Origin: JAVBLV01 sp031553195
GTDB taxonomy: Bacteria > Bacteroidota > Bacteroidia > Bacteroidales > P3
Assembly: GCA_031553195.1 (NCBI GenBank)
Contig: JAVBLV010000017.1
Span: forward strand, 1 to 55,939
Direction: 5' to 3'
Length of the DNA: 55,939 nucleotides
Shown here: positions 28,209-36,933 of the stretch, piece by piece
Layout of the letters: the number at the start of each line of letters is the position of its first letter
Numbering within the stretch: the first letter of the stretch is position 1
Notes under the pieces: generated by a model
Told to the model about the DNA's origin: nothing
Database searches by the model: none
The model's input: the letters and a program-made list of their open reading frames with translations, nothing else
Made by a program: the position numbers and the translations under genes

Positions 28209-29708
28209 ATGAAACGATATCATCTATTCTTTACATGCCTGCTATTATTTTGTTTTTTCAATGGACAAGCACAACAAAAGCAGATTTATAATAACCAAAT
28301 TATCGTGCAAAATATAAAGTGCGAGCAAAAAGGAAATCAATTGCATTTCAGCATGAATATCAATGCGGGAAAAGCGGATGTTTCTTCGCGGAAGGCATTA
28401 ATATTAACCCCTGTTATAAAATCTTCCGGCAAGGAAAAAGAATTACCTTGCGTGGTCGTCAGCGGAAAAAACAGGTTTAAAGCCGATAAGCGGATAAAAC
28501 ATTATAAAGGCGAGGTGGTTTATAAAAATCCGTACACTGTGGTAAAAGGAAGTAGCTACTCTTCATTAAACATCAACTATAATCAGTCCTTAACCTATGA
28601 GCCGTGGATGGAAACCGCCTATGTGGAAATAAAAGAAGAACTTTACGGTTGCGCTAACTGTAAAAAATCAGAGAAAAGGGATACCCTTACGCGTGTTTAT
28701 CCTGAATATATAGAACCCAAAAAACCAGAAATAAAAGCAGTGTTAAGTTACATGCAACCTGCCGCCGAAGCGGTAAAAAACCGTAATATGATAGGAAAAG
28801 CATATCTGGACTTTCCCGTCGGCAAATCGGTAATTCTCACTGATTTCAGAAATAACTTCAAAGAATTAAGCAAAATACAAGAGGCCATCAATTTACTAAA
28901 AGACGACCCCAACGCTATTATTAACTCTATTTCGCTAGAAGGTTATGCTTCGCCTGAAGGAAGCTATAAAACCAACAAACGCTTATCTAACGAACGCTCT
29001 TTTGCTTTAAAAGATTATCTACAAAAAGAGTATAATTACAATGATAACATGTTTCTGGTAAATTCTGTCGCCGAAGATTGGATTGGTTTGAAGAAATTAG
29101 TAGAAGTATCGGATTTAACAGAAAAACAAGAAATTTTGGAAATTATAGACAACGATAAACCTCACGATACAAAAGAACAAAGCCTGAAAAAGTTAAAAGG
29201 CGGAACAGCCTATAAAATTTTACTCGACGATTATTTCCCGCAATTGCGGCGCGTGGATTACCGGTTAGATTATACCATCCGTGCATTTAGCGTGGAAGAA
29301 GGAAAGGAAATCATCAAAAGCAAACCCGGACAATTGAGTTTGAATGAAATGTTCCTTGTAGCCAATACTTATCCGAAAGGCAGCCCGGAATTTAACCAAG
29401 TATTCGATATTGCGGTAAGAATGTTCCCAACCGATACTATAGCTAATATCAATGCGGCCGCCATTGTACTCGAAAAAGGCGATATCGCTACGGCCCATCG
29501 TTATTTGGACTCTTACCAACAAGTTCCCCAATCGTGGAATAACCAAGGCGTAATGTATATGCTGGAGGGGAACTATGCCAAAGCCAAAGACTTTTTAACG
29601 AAGGCGCAAGCTCAAGGTTCGCAAGAAGCCAAACAAAATTTGGAATTGTTAGAAAAACTGCAAACCTATAAAACCGAGAAAGATGCTTATGATGCCAAAA
29701 AACGGTAA
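28209..29708 (+). CDS. DUF3868 protein with OmpA-like and TPR segments
   Basis: A 499-residue protein with a signal peptide (MKRYHLFFTCLLLFCFFNGQ). Residues ~25-180 match DUF3868 (IYNNQIIVQNIKCEQKGNQL). A central part has an OmpA-like signature (SISLEGYASPEGSYKTNKRL followed by SNERSFALKDYL), and the C-terminal ~120 residues contain TPR-like helices (AAAIVLEKGDIATAHRYLDS). It is the last gene of the fimbrial operon, before a strong terminator. Together with the DUF3575 protein it probably forms an outer-membrane accessory complex for the fimbriae; that role is inferred from recurrent association. Confidence 0.85.
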   Translation: MKRYHLFFTCLLLFCFFNGQAQQKQIYNNQIIVQNIKCEQKGNQLHFSMNINAGKADVSSRKALILTPVIKSSGKEKELPCVVVSGKNRFKADKRIKHYKGEVVYKNPYTVVKGSSYSSLNINYNQSLTYEPWMETAYVEIKEELYGCANCKKSEKRDTLTRVYPEYIEPKKPEIKAVLSYMQPAAEAVKNRNMIGKAYLDFPVGKSVILTDFRNNFKELSKIQEAINLLKDDPNAIINSISLEGYASPEGSYKTNKRLSNERSFALKDYLQKEYNYNDNMFLVNSVAEDWIGLKKLVEVSDLTEKQEILEIIDNDKPHDTKEQSLKKLKGGTAYKILLDDYFPQLRRVDYRLDYTIRAFSVEEGKEIIKSKPGQLSLNEMFLVANTYPKGSPEFNQVFDIAVRMFPTDTIANINAAAIVLEKGDIATAHRYLDSYQQVPQSWNNQGVMYMLEGNYAKAKDFLTKAQAQGSQEAKQNLELLEKLQTYKTEKDAYDAKKR

Positions 29709-29748
29709 GAAATTTTAAAACTGCCTGAAACTATTGCAGAATAAATGG

Positions 29749-29790
29749 GCCCCCGTTAGATTTCTTTAAATTTACGGGGGCTTATCATTT
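29749..29790 (+). terminator. Terminator of the fimbrial operon
   Basis: Eight-base stem GCCCCCGT at 29749-29756 and ACGGGGGC at 29774-29781 followed by TTATCATTT, 40 bases after the last gene of the operon. Confidence 0.75.
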
Positions 29791-29920
29791 AAACTGATTT
29801 TTAAATAACACGAATGGTTAATTGTCTTAATCATTAATTTTGTTGTTGGAAAAAATATTTCCTCAAAAATCCAGGTCGTCAAGCCTAAAAATCTTATTTT
29901 CTCTTTTGTTTAAAAATCTC

Positions 29921-29928
29921 TACTTTTG
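29921..29928 (+). promoter_or_regulatory. Putative -7 box for the PLD-type enzyme gene
   Basis: TACTTTTG fits TAnnTTTG and lies 17 bases before the ATG at 29945. It implies a very short leader and argues against the upstream in-frame start at 29840. Confidence 0.5.
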
Positions 29929-29944
29929 TAAAAAAGAACAGAAA

Positions 29945-31012
29945 ATGAAACTGGAATCTACCCTTTTGTTCGACGACAACGCCCTTCTTTTTTCCGCTCA
30001 ATTAAAAGATATCGCGGACGCAAAGTCTTTTATATACTTGGAAATATATCGTTTTAATAATGATTCGGTAGGGAGGCAATTCAGGGATCTGTTGGCTGAG
30101 AAAGCAAAAGAAGGAGTAAAGGTTAAAATATTGGTCGACTCTTGGGGAACTAACATAAATCCTATTTTCTTTCAGCCTATTATAAAAGCAGGCGGAGAGG
30201 TTCGTTTTTTTCAGAAATTAAAATTGACATTTTACTTCTTTTCTAAGAATCATCGGCGAAATCATCGAAAGCTTTTAATTATCGACAATAAAATTTCATA
30301 TATAGGCTCGTCAAATATTACGGCTTATTCCTTATCGTGGAAAGAATTGAACCTGCGAATCTCCGATCCGATCACGCGTCTTTTTTGTAAGGCTTTTACA
30401 GATAATTATGCATTGTACCGGAAGTTTGATCTCGATAAAATGAGATTTAAAAAAAACATAAAATATGGAGATCTGATCATTATGCAGGAAATTCCGTCTC
30501 TTTCGCGCCAACGCCTGAAAAAGAAATATGAGGCGCTTATTCATTCGGCAAAAGAGGAAGTGATCGTTGAAACGCCTTATTTTTTGCCGGGGTTTAAATT
30601 GCGGAAAGAATTAATGGATGCGGCGCAACGCGGAGTAAAGGTAAAAGTGATTATTCCTAAACATTCCGATGTTTTATCGGTAGATATCATTCGCAGGCGG
30701 TACTATGGATTGTTGTATCAAGGCGGCGTCGAATTTCATTTCTTTTTAAAAGGGAATTTGCATGCTAAGAGTTTATTTATTGATAAAGAAACTTTTTCGA
30801 TCTCGTCTGCCAATTTCGACTACCGGAGTTTTCGGCACCAACATGAGATTTCATTTATCGGCAAAGAAGAGAATATCAGCGCTCAGCTAAACGATCATCT
30901 TCAATCTATTCTGGAAGACTGCGAGCCCTTTGATTATGAACGTTGGCTGAACAGGTCCCGCCTGGAAAAATTTATTGAGTGGTTGTTGCTGCCTCTTCGC
31001 TACCTTATGTAA
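29945..31012 (+). CDS. Phospholipase D-family cardiolipin synthase-like enzyme (soluble type)
   Basis: A 355-residue protein with two HKD motifs: HRRNHRKLLIIDNKISYIGS in the first half and HAKSLFIDKETFSISSANFD in the second. It has no N-terminal membrane helices, unlike the Cls encoded at 1372-2835, and so resembles ClsB/ClsC-type enzymes or other PLD transferases. A C-terminal amphipathic stretch (LEKFIEWLLLPLRYLM) could attach it to the membrane. The ATG at 29945 is favoured because a promoter box lies at 29921. It is monocistronic, between the fimbrial terminator and a lipoprotein gene. Confidence 0.85.
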   Translation: MKLESTLLFDDNALLFSAQLKDIADAKSFIYLEIYRFNNDSVGRQFRDLLAEKAKEGVKVKILVDSWGTNINPIFFQPIIKAGGEVRFFQKLKLTFYFFSKNHRRNHRKLLIIDNKISYIGSSNITAYSLSWKELNLRISDPITRLFCKAFTDNYALYRKFDLDKMRFKKNIKYGDLIIMQEIPSLSRQRLKKKYEALIHSAKEEVIVETPYFLPGFKLRKELMDAAQRGVKVKVIIPKHSDVLSVDIIRRRYYGLLYQGGVEFHFFLKGNLHAKSLFIDKETFSISSANFDYRSFRHQHEISFIGKEENISAQLNDHLQSILEDCEPFDYERWLNRSRLEKFIEWLLLPLRYLM

Positions 31013-31188
31013 TGCATTTTTCAAAAATGACAGAAAATAAAAGTCATTAAAACTACGCGTTATAATAAATAAGGCGTAGTCTCGTTTTACTTATCGAACT
31101 TTGCTTTCGGGCTATAGTCTATGAATCAGAAGTTAAGTTTCAGAATTCCTTTTTTTCATAAATATAATAATTCAAATTTATACAGAAG

Positions 31189-31581
31189 ATGAAACGATTA
31201 TCTTTATTTGTCGGAACCCTTGTTTTTGCATTTTTACTCTCGTCTTGCGGGAAAGAAGAAACCTTTCAAATAGATGATTGGGTAGGAAATTGGAAGACTA
31301 CGGGAGAAGCCCGCGAGATTGTTGCAAAAGCGTACCAAGGAACCATTAGCAAAGACGGGGAAAATCTTATTATTAGGGGATCGTTATTTAATATGAATTC
31401 CAGCATTCAGGTTCGCGCCACGTTATCGGGAGGGAATACGGTCAGCTTCAATGACAACTCACAGGGATTTTCTATCTCAGGGACAGGGAAAATGGAAAAG
31501 AAAAATGAAATACAATTTGAATATACGATAGAAGACGAAGCAAACAAAAATACCTATGCTTCAACAGCTGTCAGGATGTAG
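31189..31581 (+). CDS. Small lipoprotein of unknown function
   Basis: A 130-residue lipoprotein with signal peptide and lipobox (FAFLLSSCGKEE). The mature ~110 residues are beta-rich (DWVGNWKTTGEAREIVAKAY; NLIIRGSLFNMNSSIQVRAT), suggesting a small lipocalin-like or beta-sandwich fold. No family can be named. It converges with the prolyl oligopeptidase gene at a shared hairpin. Confidence 0.7.
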   Translation: MKRLSLFVGTLVFAFLLSSCGKEETFQIDDWVGNWKTTGEAREIVAKAYQGTISKDGENLIIRGSLFNMNSSIQVRATLSGGNTVSFNDNSQGFSISGTGKMEKKNEIQFEYTIEDEANKNTYASTAVRM

Positions 31582-31606
31582 TCTTGACATTCATTCAAAA
31601 ATAAAA

Positions 31607-31628
31607 TGGCCGAGAAAAATCTCGGCCA
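31607..31628. terminator. Bidirectional terminator between converging genes
   Basis: Stem GGCCGAG (31608-31614) and CTCGGCC (31621-31627) with a six-base A-rich loop. T-rich sequence follows on the minus strand (CATTTTATTTTTG), serving the prolyl oligopeptidase gene, and it lies 26 bases after the plus-strand lipoprotein gene. Confidence 0.8.
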
Positions 31629-31648
31629 AATAAAATTTAACATCTATA

Positions 31649-33775
31649 TTATTTAATGGGATTCTTGTATGTCATATCAAGATTAAAGAACGTGAAAGCC
31701 CAGATATCAGCTGTTTCTTGAATAATTTTGGCTGTAGGTTTCCCCGCTCCATGTCCCGCCATCGTTTCAATACGGATTAAAGTAGGATTGGCGCAACTTT
31801 GTTTGGCTTGCAATTCTGCAATAAATTTGAAAGAATGGGCAGGCACCACGCGATCGTCGTGATCGCCCGTAGTTACTAAAGTCGCCGGATAGCATACGCC
31901 TTGTTTTATATTGTGTAACGGCGAATACTTTAACAGATAATGAAATTCTTCTTCATTATCACTGGACCCATAGTCGCCTATCCATGCCCATCCGATGGTA
32001 AATTTATGAAATTTCAGCATGTCCAGAACTCCCACGGCAGGTAAAGCAACCTTAAATAAATCGGGACGTTGAGTCATGCAAGCCCCAACCAATAATCCGC
32101 CGTTGGATCCGCCCTGTATGGCTATTTTTTCAGGAGAAGTATACTTTCCTTTTATAAGATATTCTGCCGAAGCGATAAAATCGTCAAATACATTTTGCTT
32201 TTGGAGTTTAGTTCCTGCTTCGTGCCATTTTTTCCCGTATTCGCCGCCGCCTCTCAAATTAACGGTAACCCAGATGCCGCCATTTTCGAGGAATAACATC
32301 CGGCTAACGCTGAATGAAGGAGTCAAACTAATGTTGAACCCGCCGTAACCATACAACATAACAGGATTCTTCCCATCTTTTTTTATTCCTTCTTTATAGG
32401 TAATAAACATTGGAATTTGGGTTCCGTCTTTACTGGGGAAAAAGATCTGTTCGCTAACGTATCTGGAAGGGGTGAAAGCCAATTTTGTTTGTTTATATAA
32501 GTCCTGCTTAAAGGTAGAAACATCCATTTTATAAATGCAACCCGGATTGGTAAACGAAGTAAAACTGTAAAACATTTCATTCGATTCCTTGTCTCCGTTC
32601 ACAGCTCCAACGGTTCCTATTTCCGGAAGCGCAACGTCTTTTTCGTATTTCCCATCCTGCGAGAAAACAGAAAGTTTTGAAGAAGCATTGTGCAAATACT
32701 TTGCAATAATTTTTTTACCGATCATATAAGTTCCTTGCAAAACATTCCCTTTTTCGGGAATAACATCCGTAAAAGAAATGGTTTTTGACTTTGCATTGAA
32801 TTTTACAAGTTTACCATTCGGCGCTTTGTCGTTTGTTTGCACATATAATTCGTCGCCGATATTATCAATGACGTCATAATCCGAATTAAAATTATCGACA
32901 ATCATAGTAAAAGTTCCCAGCAAATTATCCAATGCGCGAATCATCAACATATTTCCGCTTGTTCCTTCAGAAGCGTTCATAATCAGGTATTTTTCATCGG
33001 TGGTAGTCGCAACGTGAAAATTTCTGAGCGGCGCATTTTTGTCTTCATACACCAGAACGTCTTCTGTTTGCTTAGTCCCTAATTTATGATAATAAACCTT
33101 ATGATACTCATTCTTTTGAGAAAGCGCGCTTCCTTTGGGTTCATCGTAACCGCTATAGAAAAAACCATCTTTGTACCATGCAATTCCGGAAAACTTTACC
33201 CATTTAATCACATCCGGCAAATCTTTTCCTTCAATTGTTTTTACGCGAATTTCACTCCAGTCCGAACCTCCTGTGGAAAGCATGTAAGCGACGGTTTTCC
33301 CATCTTTCGAAATACTTACCTGTCCGAGCGAAACCGTTCCGTCCGAAGATAATTTGTTGGGATCTATCAAAACTCGTTCAGGGGCTTGCAATCCGTCTTT
33401 TACATATAAAACATATTGATTTTGAATACCGTTGTTTTTATAGATAAAATATTTACCGGCCTTTTTACTGGGCGCGCCTTCTTTTGGAAAATCCCACATG
33501 CTCGTCAATGCTTTCTCCATTTCGGCGCGATAAGGAATTTTATTCAAATAATCGAAGGTAACCTGATTCTGTTCTTTTACCCATTCGGCCGTTTCGGCAG
33601 AACGATCATTTTCCAGCCAGTAATACGGATCGTTTATTTCTTTTCCAAAATAAACATCTTTGTGTTCTATTTTTTTGGTTAAAGGATATTGTATCATTGT
33701 TCCTTCTTTTTTTTGCGCAAAAGCCATTCCACAAAGGCCTATTACAGTGAATAATACTAAACCATGCTTTTTCAT
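31649..33775 (-). CDS. Prolyl oligopeptidase (family S9A), exported
   Basis: Serine peptidase cleaving after proline in short peptides. The 708-residue protein has a signal peptide (MKKHGLVLFTVIGLCGMAFA), an N-terminal region starting YPLTKKIEHKDVYFGKEIND with DPYYWLE, a seven-bladed propeller domain (~residues 85-430) and a C-terminal alpha/beta hydrolase. The catalytic triad is visible: Ser in GGSNGGLLVGA (~residue 550), Asp in GDHDDRVVPAHS and His in MAGHGAGKPT. Export is usual for the Bacteroidota members of this family. It has its own -7 box at 33832 and a terminator downstream, so it is monocistronic. A second S9 peptidase (DPP IV-like) is encoded at 39893. Confidence 0.93.
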   Translation of the reverse strand: MKKHGLVLFTVIGLCGMAFAQKKEGTMIQYPLTKKIEHKDVYFGKEINDPYYWLENDRSAETAEWVKEQNQVTFDYLNKIPYRAEMEKALTSMWDFPKEGAPSKKAGKYFIYKNNGIQNQYVLYVKDGLQAPERVLIDPNKLSSDGTVSLGQVSISKDGKTVAYMLSTGGSDWSEIRVKTIEGKDLPDVIKWVKFSGIAWYKDGFFYSGYDEPKGSALSQKNEYHKVYYHKLGTKQTEDVLVYEDKNAPLRNFHVATTTDEKYLIMNASEGTSGNMLMIRALDNLLGTFTMIVDNFNSDYDVIDNIGDELYVQTNDKAPNGKLVKFNAKSKTISFTDVIPEKGNVLQGTYMIGKKIIAKYLHNASSKLSVFSQDGKYEKDVALPEIGTVGAVNGDKESNEMFYSFTSFTNPGCIYKMDVSTFKQDLYKQTKLAFTPSRYVSEQIFFPSKDGTQIPMFITYKEGIKKDGKNPVMLYGYGGFNISLTPSFSVSRMLFLENGGIWVTVNLRGGGEYGKKWHEAGTKLQKQNVFDDFIASAEYLIKGKYTSPEKIAIQGGSNGGLLVGACMTQRPDLFKVALPAVGVLDMLKFHKFTIGWAWIGDYGSSDNEEEFHYLLKYSPLHNIKQGVCYPATLVTTGDHDDRVVPAHSFKFIAELQAKQSCANPTLIRIETMAGHGAGKPTAKIIQETADIWAFTFFNLDMTYKNPIK

Positions 33776-33831
33776 ATTTACAGTATTAGGGTAATTAATA
33801 GAACCTATTATATAATGAATAGGTCGGAATG

Positions 33832-33839
33832 CAAATATA
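33832..33839 (-). promoter_or_regulatory. Putative -7 box for the prolyl oligopeptidase gene
   Basis: Minus strand TATATTTG matches TAnnTTTG. The predicted ~50-base leader carries a seven-base inverted repeat (ACCTATT at 33803-33809, AATAGGT at 33818-33824). Confidence 0.45.
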
Positions 33840-34025
33840 CAATTTTATTGAAAAAAAATCTTTTCTTTCGGTTAAAGCTTTCGACGAGGAATTCTTGCAG
33901 AGATAATAATTGAAGGACTTTGTTATAATAAAAGAGTTCTTTATACTTGTAGAAAAGAAGAAAATACACATTCAAAACTTCTGAACGAGCGCTCTGAATA
34001 CTTTTGTCTTAATCAATATGTATTT

Positions 34026-35420
34026 TTATTTTAGTTTTTGAATTATTTTTTCTCGGAATGCATAATTATTATCGCTGATGAAATTACCATCAAATATAGA
34101 GAGATTATCATCCTTAGGAGTTAATGAAATGGTTTTTTCAATATAATCCAACGCCCTTGAATAATTTTCTTGCTGAAAATAAAATTCCGCCAATAAACGA
34201 GTCGTATTTGCATTTTTCGGTTCCAGCGCCTCTACTCTTTTCAAACTTTTTTCATAAAGGAATTTATTGAAATAGGGTAAATACCAAACGCCCTCGATCC
34301 ATTTTTCTATGGCGGTAGCATTGTTCCATGCATATTCAATATATTTTTGCGAATATGCATTATATTGTAGGGTATCTCCTTTTTTTAGAAATAGAAAAGC
34401 TTTTAAACAATCTGTTTTGTCCAAAGTATCTTCAGGAACACATTGTAGTAATACAATTTTTCTATCATTAAAAGAATTTGTTAAACAATGATCCGAGAAG
34501 TCATATTCAACGCCTTCCGAAAAACAAGTTTTTCCTTTACAAAAGATGCCTTGATTTAGATAGGGAGCATATTTAGCAATAACGTTTTCGTCAAAAGCGG
34601 GCGAAAACAGTCCGGCCACGCTTTTCATAGAAGTTAGGAAAGCAATTCGTTTGGCAATTTCCACGCTATCGAAATACTGATAAAAATTCTTTGTATAATT
34701 GAGGAGGCCGGCATATTCCGGATCTGAAAATGAAATATAGTTATTTTCAAGAACCGTCTCAAAATCATTACCTGTTTTAAAAATCCCGGTAAAGATAAAA
34801 TCATAAATAAAACAGGCGTCTTCGAAAGAAAGATTTTTATAATCGGCAGGCAGGCTTCTGAAAATATCGGCGCACCGGATAAAAATTTGATCATAATAAG
34901 GAAGCGTTTGCATTACATGTAATAAAAACGGTTTGTCTTTTACTGTGAAATTGTTTGCGTCGACTTCTCTCAAAAACTTTTCCACCGCATATTTATACGC
35001 CATGTTCGTATCCAGCGCCCATCGGGCTTGACGCAACAGATTTTCCGAAGTCAGGTTTTCATAGTTTGTGTACAAATGACGAATACTTTCGTCCTGAGGT
35101 TCTACAAAATAAAAACCATATGGACTGACTTTTGCATGGGGTTGGCGAGGCAGGTAGATTTTAAATTCAGGAACAGGCGCTTCTGCATAAAAGTTAACAA
35201 AATGTTGATTATAAAAATTCGCCACATTTTTATCTTTTTCATTTCCGGTTAATTGCAAATTCTTCTTCCCAATCCAAACCGCTAACAGTTTGTTTTGTTT
35301 TTTCGCCGAGGCCAGAGCATGTTCATAGTTTTTATAGAAATCTACCGTTTTAGACGTTTGCGCACAAATAATTATAGGAAGAAAAAATAATAAACCGAAT
35401 GTACATAATTTGTTTTGCAT
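34026..35420 (-). CDS. Secreted thioredoxin-fold/TPR protein lacking CxxC
   Basis: A 464-residue protein with a signal peptide (MQNKLCTFGLLFFLPIIICA). Residues ~25-140 resemble a thioredoxin_7-type domain (YEHALASAKKQNKLLAVWIG), but the CxxC redox site is absent, so oxidoreductase activity is unlikely. The C-terminal third has TPR-like helix pairs (TRLLAEFYFQQENYSRALDY). Such proteins are common periplasmic helpers of unknown role in Bacteroidales. It follows the cysteine-rich lipoprotein gene on the same strand, with a strong hairpin between them. Confidence 0.65.
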   Translation of the reverse strand: MQNKLCTFGLLFFLPIIICAQTSKTVDFYKNYEHALASAKKQNKLLAVWIGKKNLQLTGNEKDKNVANFYNQHFVNFYAEAPVPEFKIYLPRQPHAKVSPYGFYFVEPQDESIRHLYTNYENLTSENLLRQARWALDTNMAYKYAVEKFLREVDANNFTVKDKPFLLHVMQTLPYYDQIFIRCADIFRSLPADYKNLSFEDACFIYDFIFTGIFKTGNDFETVLENNYISFSDPEYAGLLNYTKNFYQYFDSVEIAKRIAFLTSMKSVAGLFSPAFDENVIAKYAPYLNQGIFCKGKTCFSEGVEYDFSDHCLTNSFNDRKIVLLQCVPEDTLDKTDCLKAFLFLKKGDTLQYNAYSQKYIEYAWNNATAIEKWIEGVWYLPYFNKFLYEKSLKRVEALEPKNANTTRLLAEFYFQQENYSRALDYIEKTISLTPKDDNLSIFDGNFISDNNYAFREKIIQKLK

Positions 35421-35440
35421 GGCTTCTGATTTTTTAGTGA

Positions 35441-35474
35441 GTCTGGTCAGGGGGGGGGAGCCCCCTGACTAGAC
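35441..35474. terminator. G-tract hairpin between two minus-strand genes
   Basis: A 14-base stem with one mismatch: GTCTGGTCAGGGGG at 35441-35454 and CCCCCTGACTAGAC at 35461-35474. The 5' arm and loop include a run of nine G residues (35450-35458). It begins right at the stop of the upstream lipoprotein gene. No U tract follows on the minus strand. Confidence 0.6.
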
Positions 35475-36398
35475 TTAATTATGATATATATTTAAGATAG
35501 CATATCCTCTTTCCCGATATAGATATAGTGGTAATATCTCTCCCTTGGAATCTTGCTGAGGTAAATAAAAAAAGTATTTTGCATTTTGAGGCTGTTTGTT
35601 TTCTAAAGGACAACTCATTTTTTCAAACATCTGGTCATCAGGAATATCAACTAATACCTTTGCGGGTAATAAGGTAACAACAGCTCTCCCAAAAACATTT
35701 AATATCACAAACACATATCCATCAGGAGCATATAGCAATCCATCTTCCTTTTCAATAGGTTTTACGTAGCTATATTCTTCTCCTGTTATTTTGTATATGA
35801 AATTTTCCATCTGCTCATATATTTCAGGATAACTTGCCATAGCTTCAAATCCATAAGGTGTTTCTACATCCTGCTTTTCATATAATGAAACTTCAAGAAG
35901 TAAATTCACATAACCTCCTGTTTGAATTAGTACGGCGGAACCTATACTTCCATGAGCTCCATCATTACCTAGTTTTTCATATTTCCTTTCACATTCGCTG
36001 CAACATCCCGACATTCTGCAAACTAAAACCGTTGACCCATGTCCGTCAGGATAAGTTACAGGAGAACAATATTCGTTATCGCCTGAACAATTATGTTTTA
36101 AACATGTGCAAGTGACCCTATCACCAGCTCCTGAAACTTGAAGAGGTAATATCTTATCTTTGGAATCATGACCAATATATGTATATCCTGGCGTTTTTAT
36201 CAAAAGTGAGTTTTTATCTTCTGTTAAAATTGTTCCCTCAGGAATCCATATAGCAGCAGACTGACAAGAGGAACATGTACTTTTGGATTTGGCCTTTTTG
36301 TCTATTTGACTAGGTTTATCTTTTGTACAAGTAATAAAGAAAATGGTTGCTATAAATATGAATAAGGGATACAAAAAATGATAATGATTTTTTTTCAT
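35475..36398 (-). CDS. Cysteine-rich lipoprotein of unknown function
   Basis: A 307-residue lipoprotein: MKKNHYHFLYPLFIFIATIF with lipobox FFITC. The ATG at 36398 is preferred over 36443 because the export signal starts there. Residues ~35-140 are rich in cysteine (CSSCQS; VTCTCLKHNCSGDNEYCSPV; LVCRMSGCCSECERK), suggesting disulfides or metal binding. The C-terminal half looks like a mixed alpha/beta domain (PYGFEAMASYPEIYEQMENF) with no motif I recognise. The gene is followed by a G-tract hairpin. Function unknown. Confidence 0.6.
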   Translation of the reverse strand: MKKNHYHFLYPLFIFIATIFFITCTKDKPSQIDKKAKSKSTCSSCQSAAIWIPEGTILTEDKNSLLIKTPGYTYIGHDSKDKILPLQVSGAGDRVTCTCLKHNCSGDNEYCSPVTYPDGHGSTVLVCRMSGCCSECERKYEKLGNDGAHGSIGSAVLIQTGGYVNLLLEVSLYEKQDVETPYGFEAMASYPEIYEQMENFIYKITGEEYSYVKPIEKEDGLLYAPDGYVFVILNVFGRAVVTLLPAKVLVDIPDDQMFEKMSCPLENKQPQNAKYFFYLPQQDSKGEILPLYLYRERGYAILNIYHN

Positions 36399-36933
36399 GG
36401 TGTGAAAATTATGTTTATAAATAAATTTTGTTCTTAAACTCATGTAACAATCAAAAAATCAATTAATAATCAGACATTCAAATTATTAGCAAATATCTTA
36501 TCTAAAATGTTTATGTGTGAATACGGTCGGTCCATTTTCAAAATAAAGATCTATAATATTATTCATAAACCTGATAGAGATATTCTTGTTTGAATTAGAA
36601 AGATATTAAAACGAAAAGAATAATCAATCTAAATATTGCAATTTGATTGAAAAAGTCCTAGTGTTGCGTTAATCTTAAAATGTCGTTATATGACATTGGA
36701 AACGCAGTTTTTACCAATAATCTCAATATTACTGACTGACAAAATACGCTTAACATAACACTAGTAGTTGGATATGCTCAGTTTTTAACTTAGTAAAATA
36801 GACGGCAAATTTATGATAAATATTTTTATTCTCAAAATATATCACATAGAAAATTCTTAAAAAAACTAAACTCCCAATTAAGAATAGAAATAAAACCCTT
36901 GGCGCTAACTTTTTTTGAGATTTTTTTAAATAT
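36399..36933. other. Intergenic region containing a MITE copy
   Basis: About 535 AT-rich bases between two minus-strand genes. The only recognised feature is the 107-bp element at 36658-36764. No promoter box or RNA gene was identified. Confidence 0.5.
36658..36764. mobile_element. 107-bp MITE-like element, copy 2 (IS630-type target)
   Basis: Base-for-base identical to 3023-3129 including the flanking CTAG on both sides; sequence outside the CTAG differs between copies, so these are true element boundaries. Inverted-repeat ends and TA target duplication are as described for copy 1. Confidence 0.75.
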
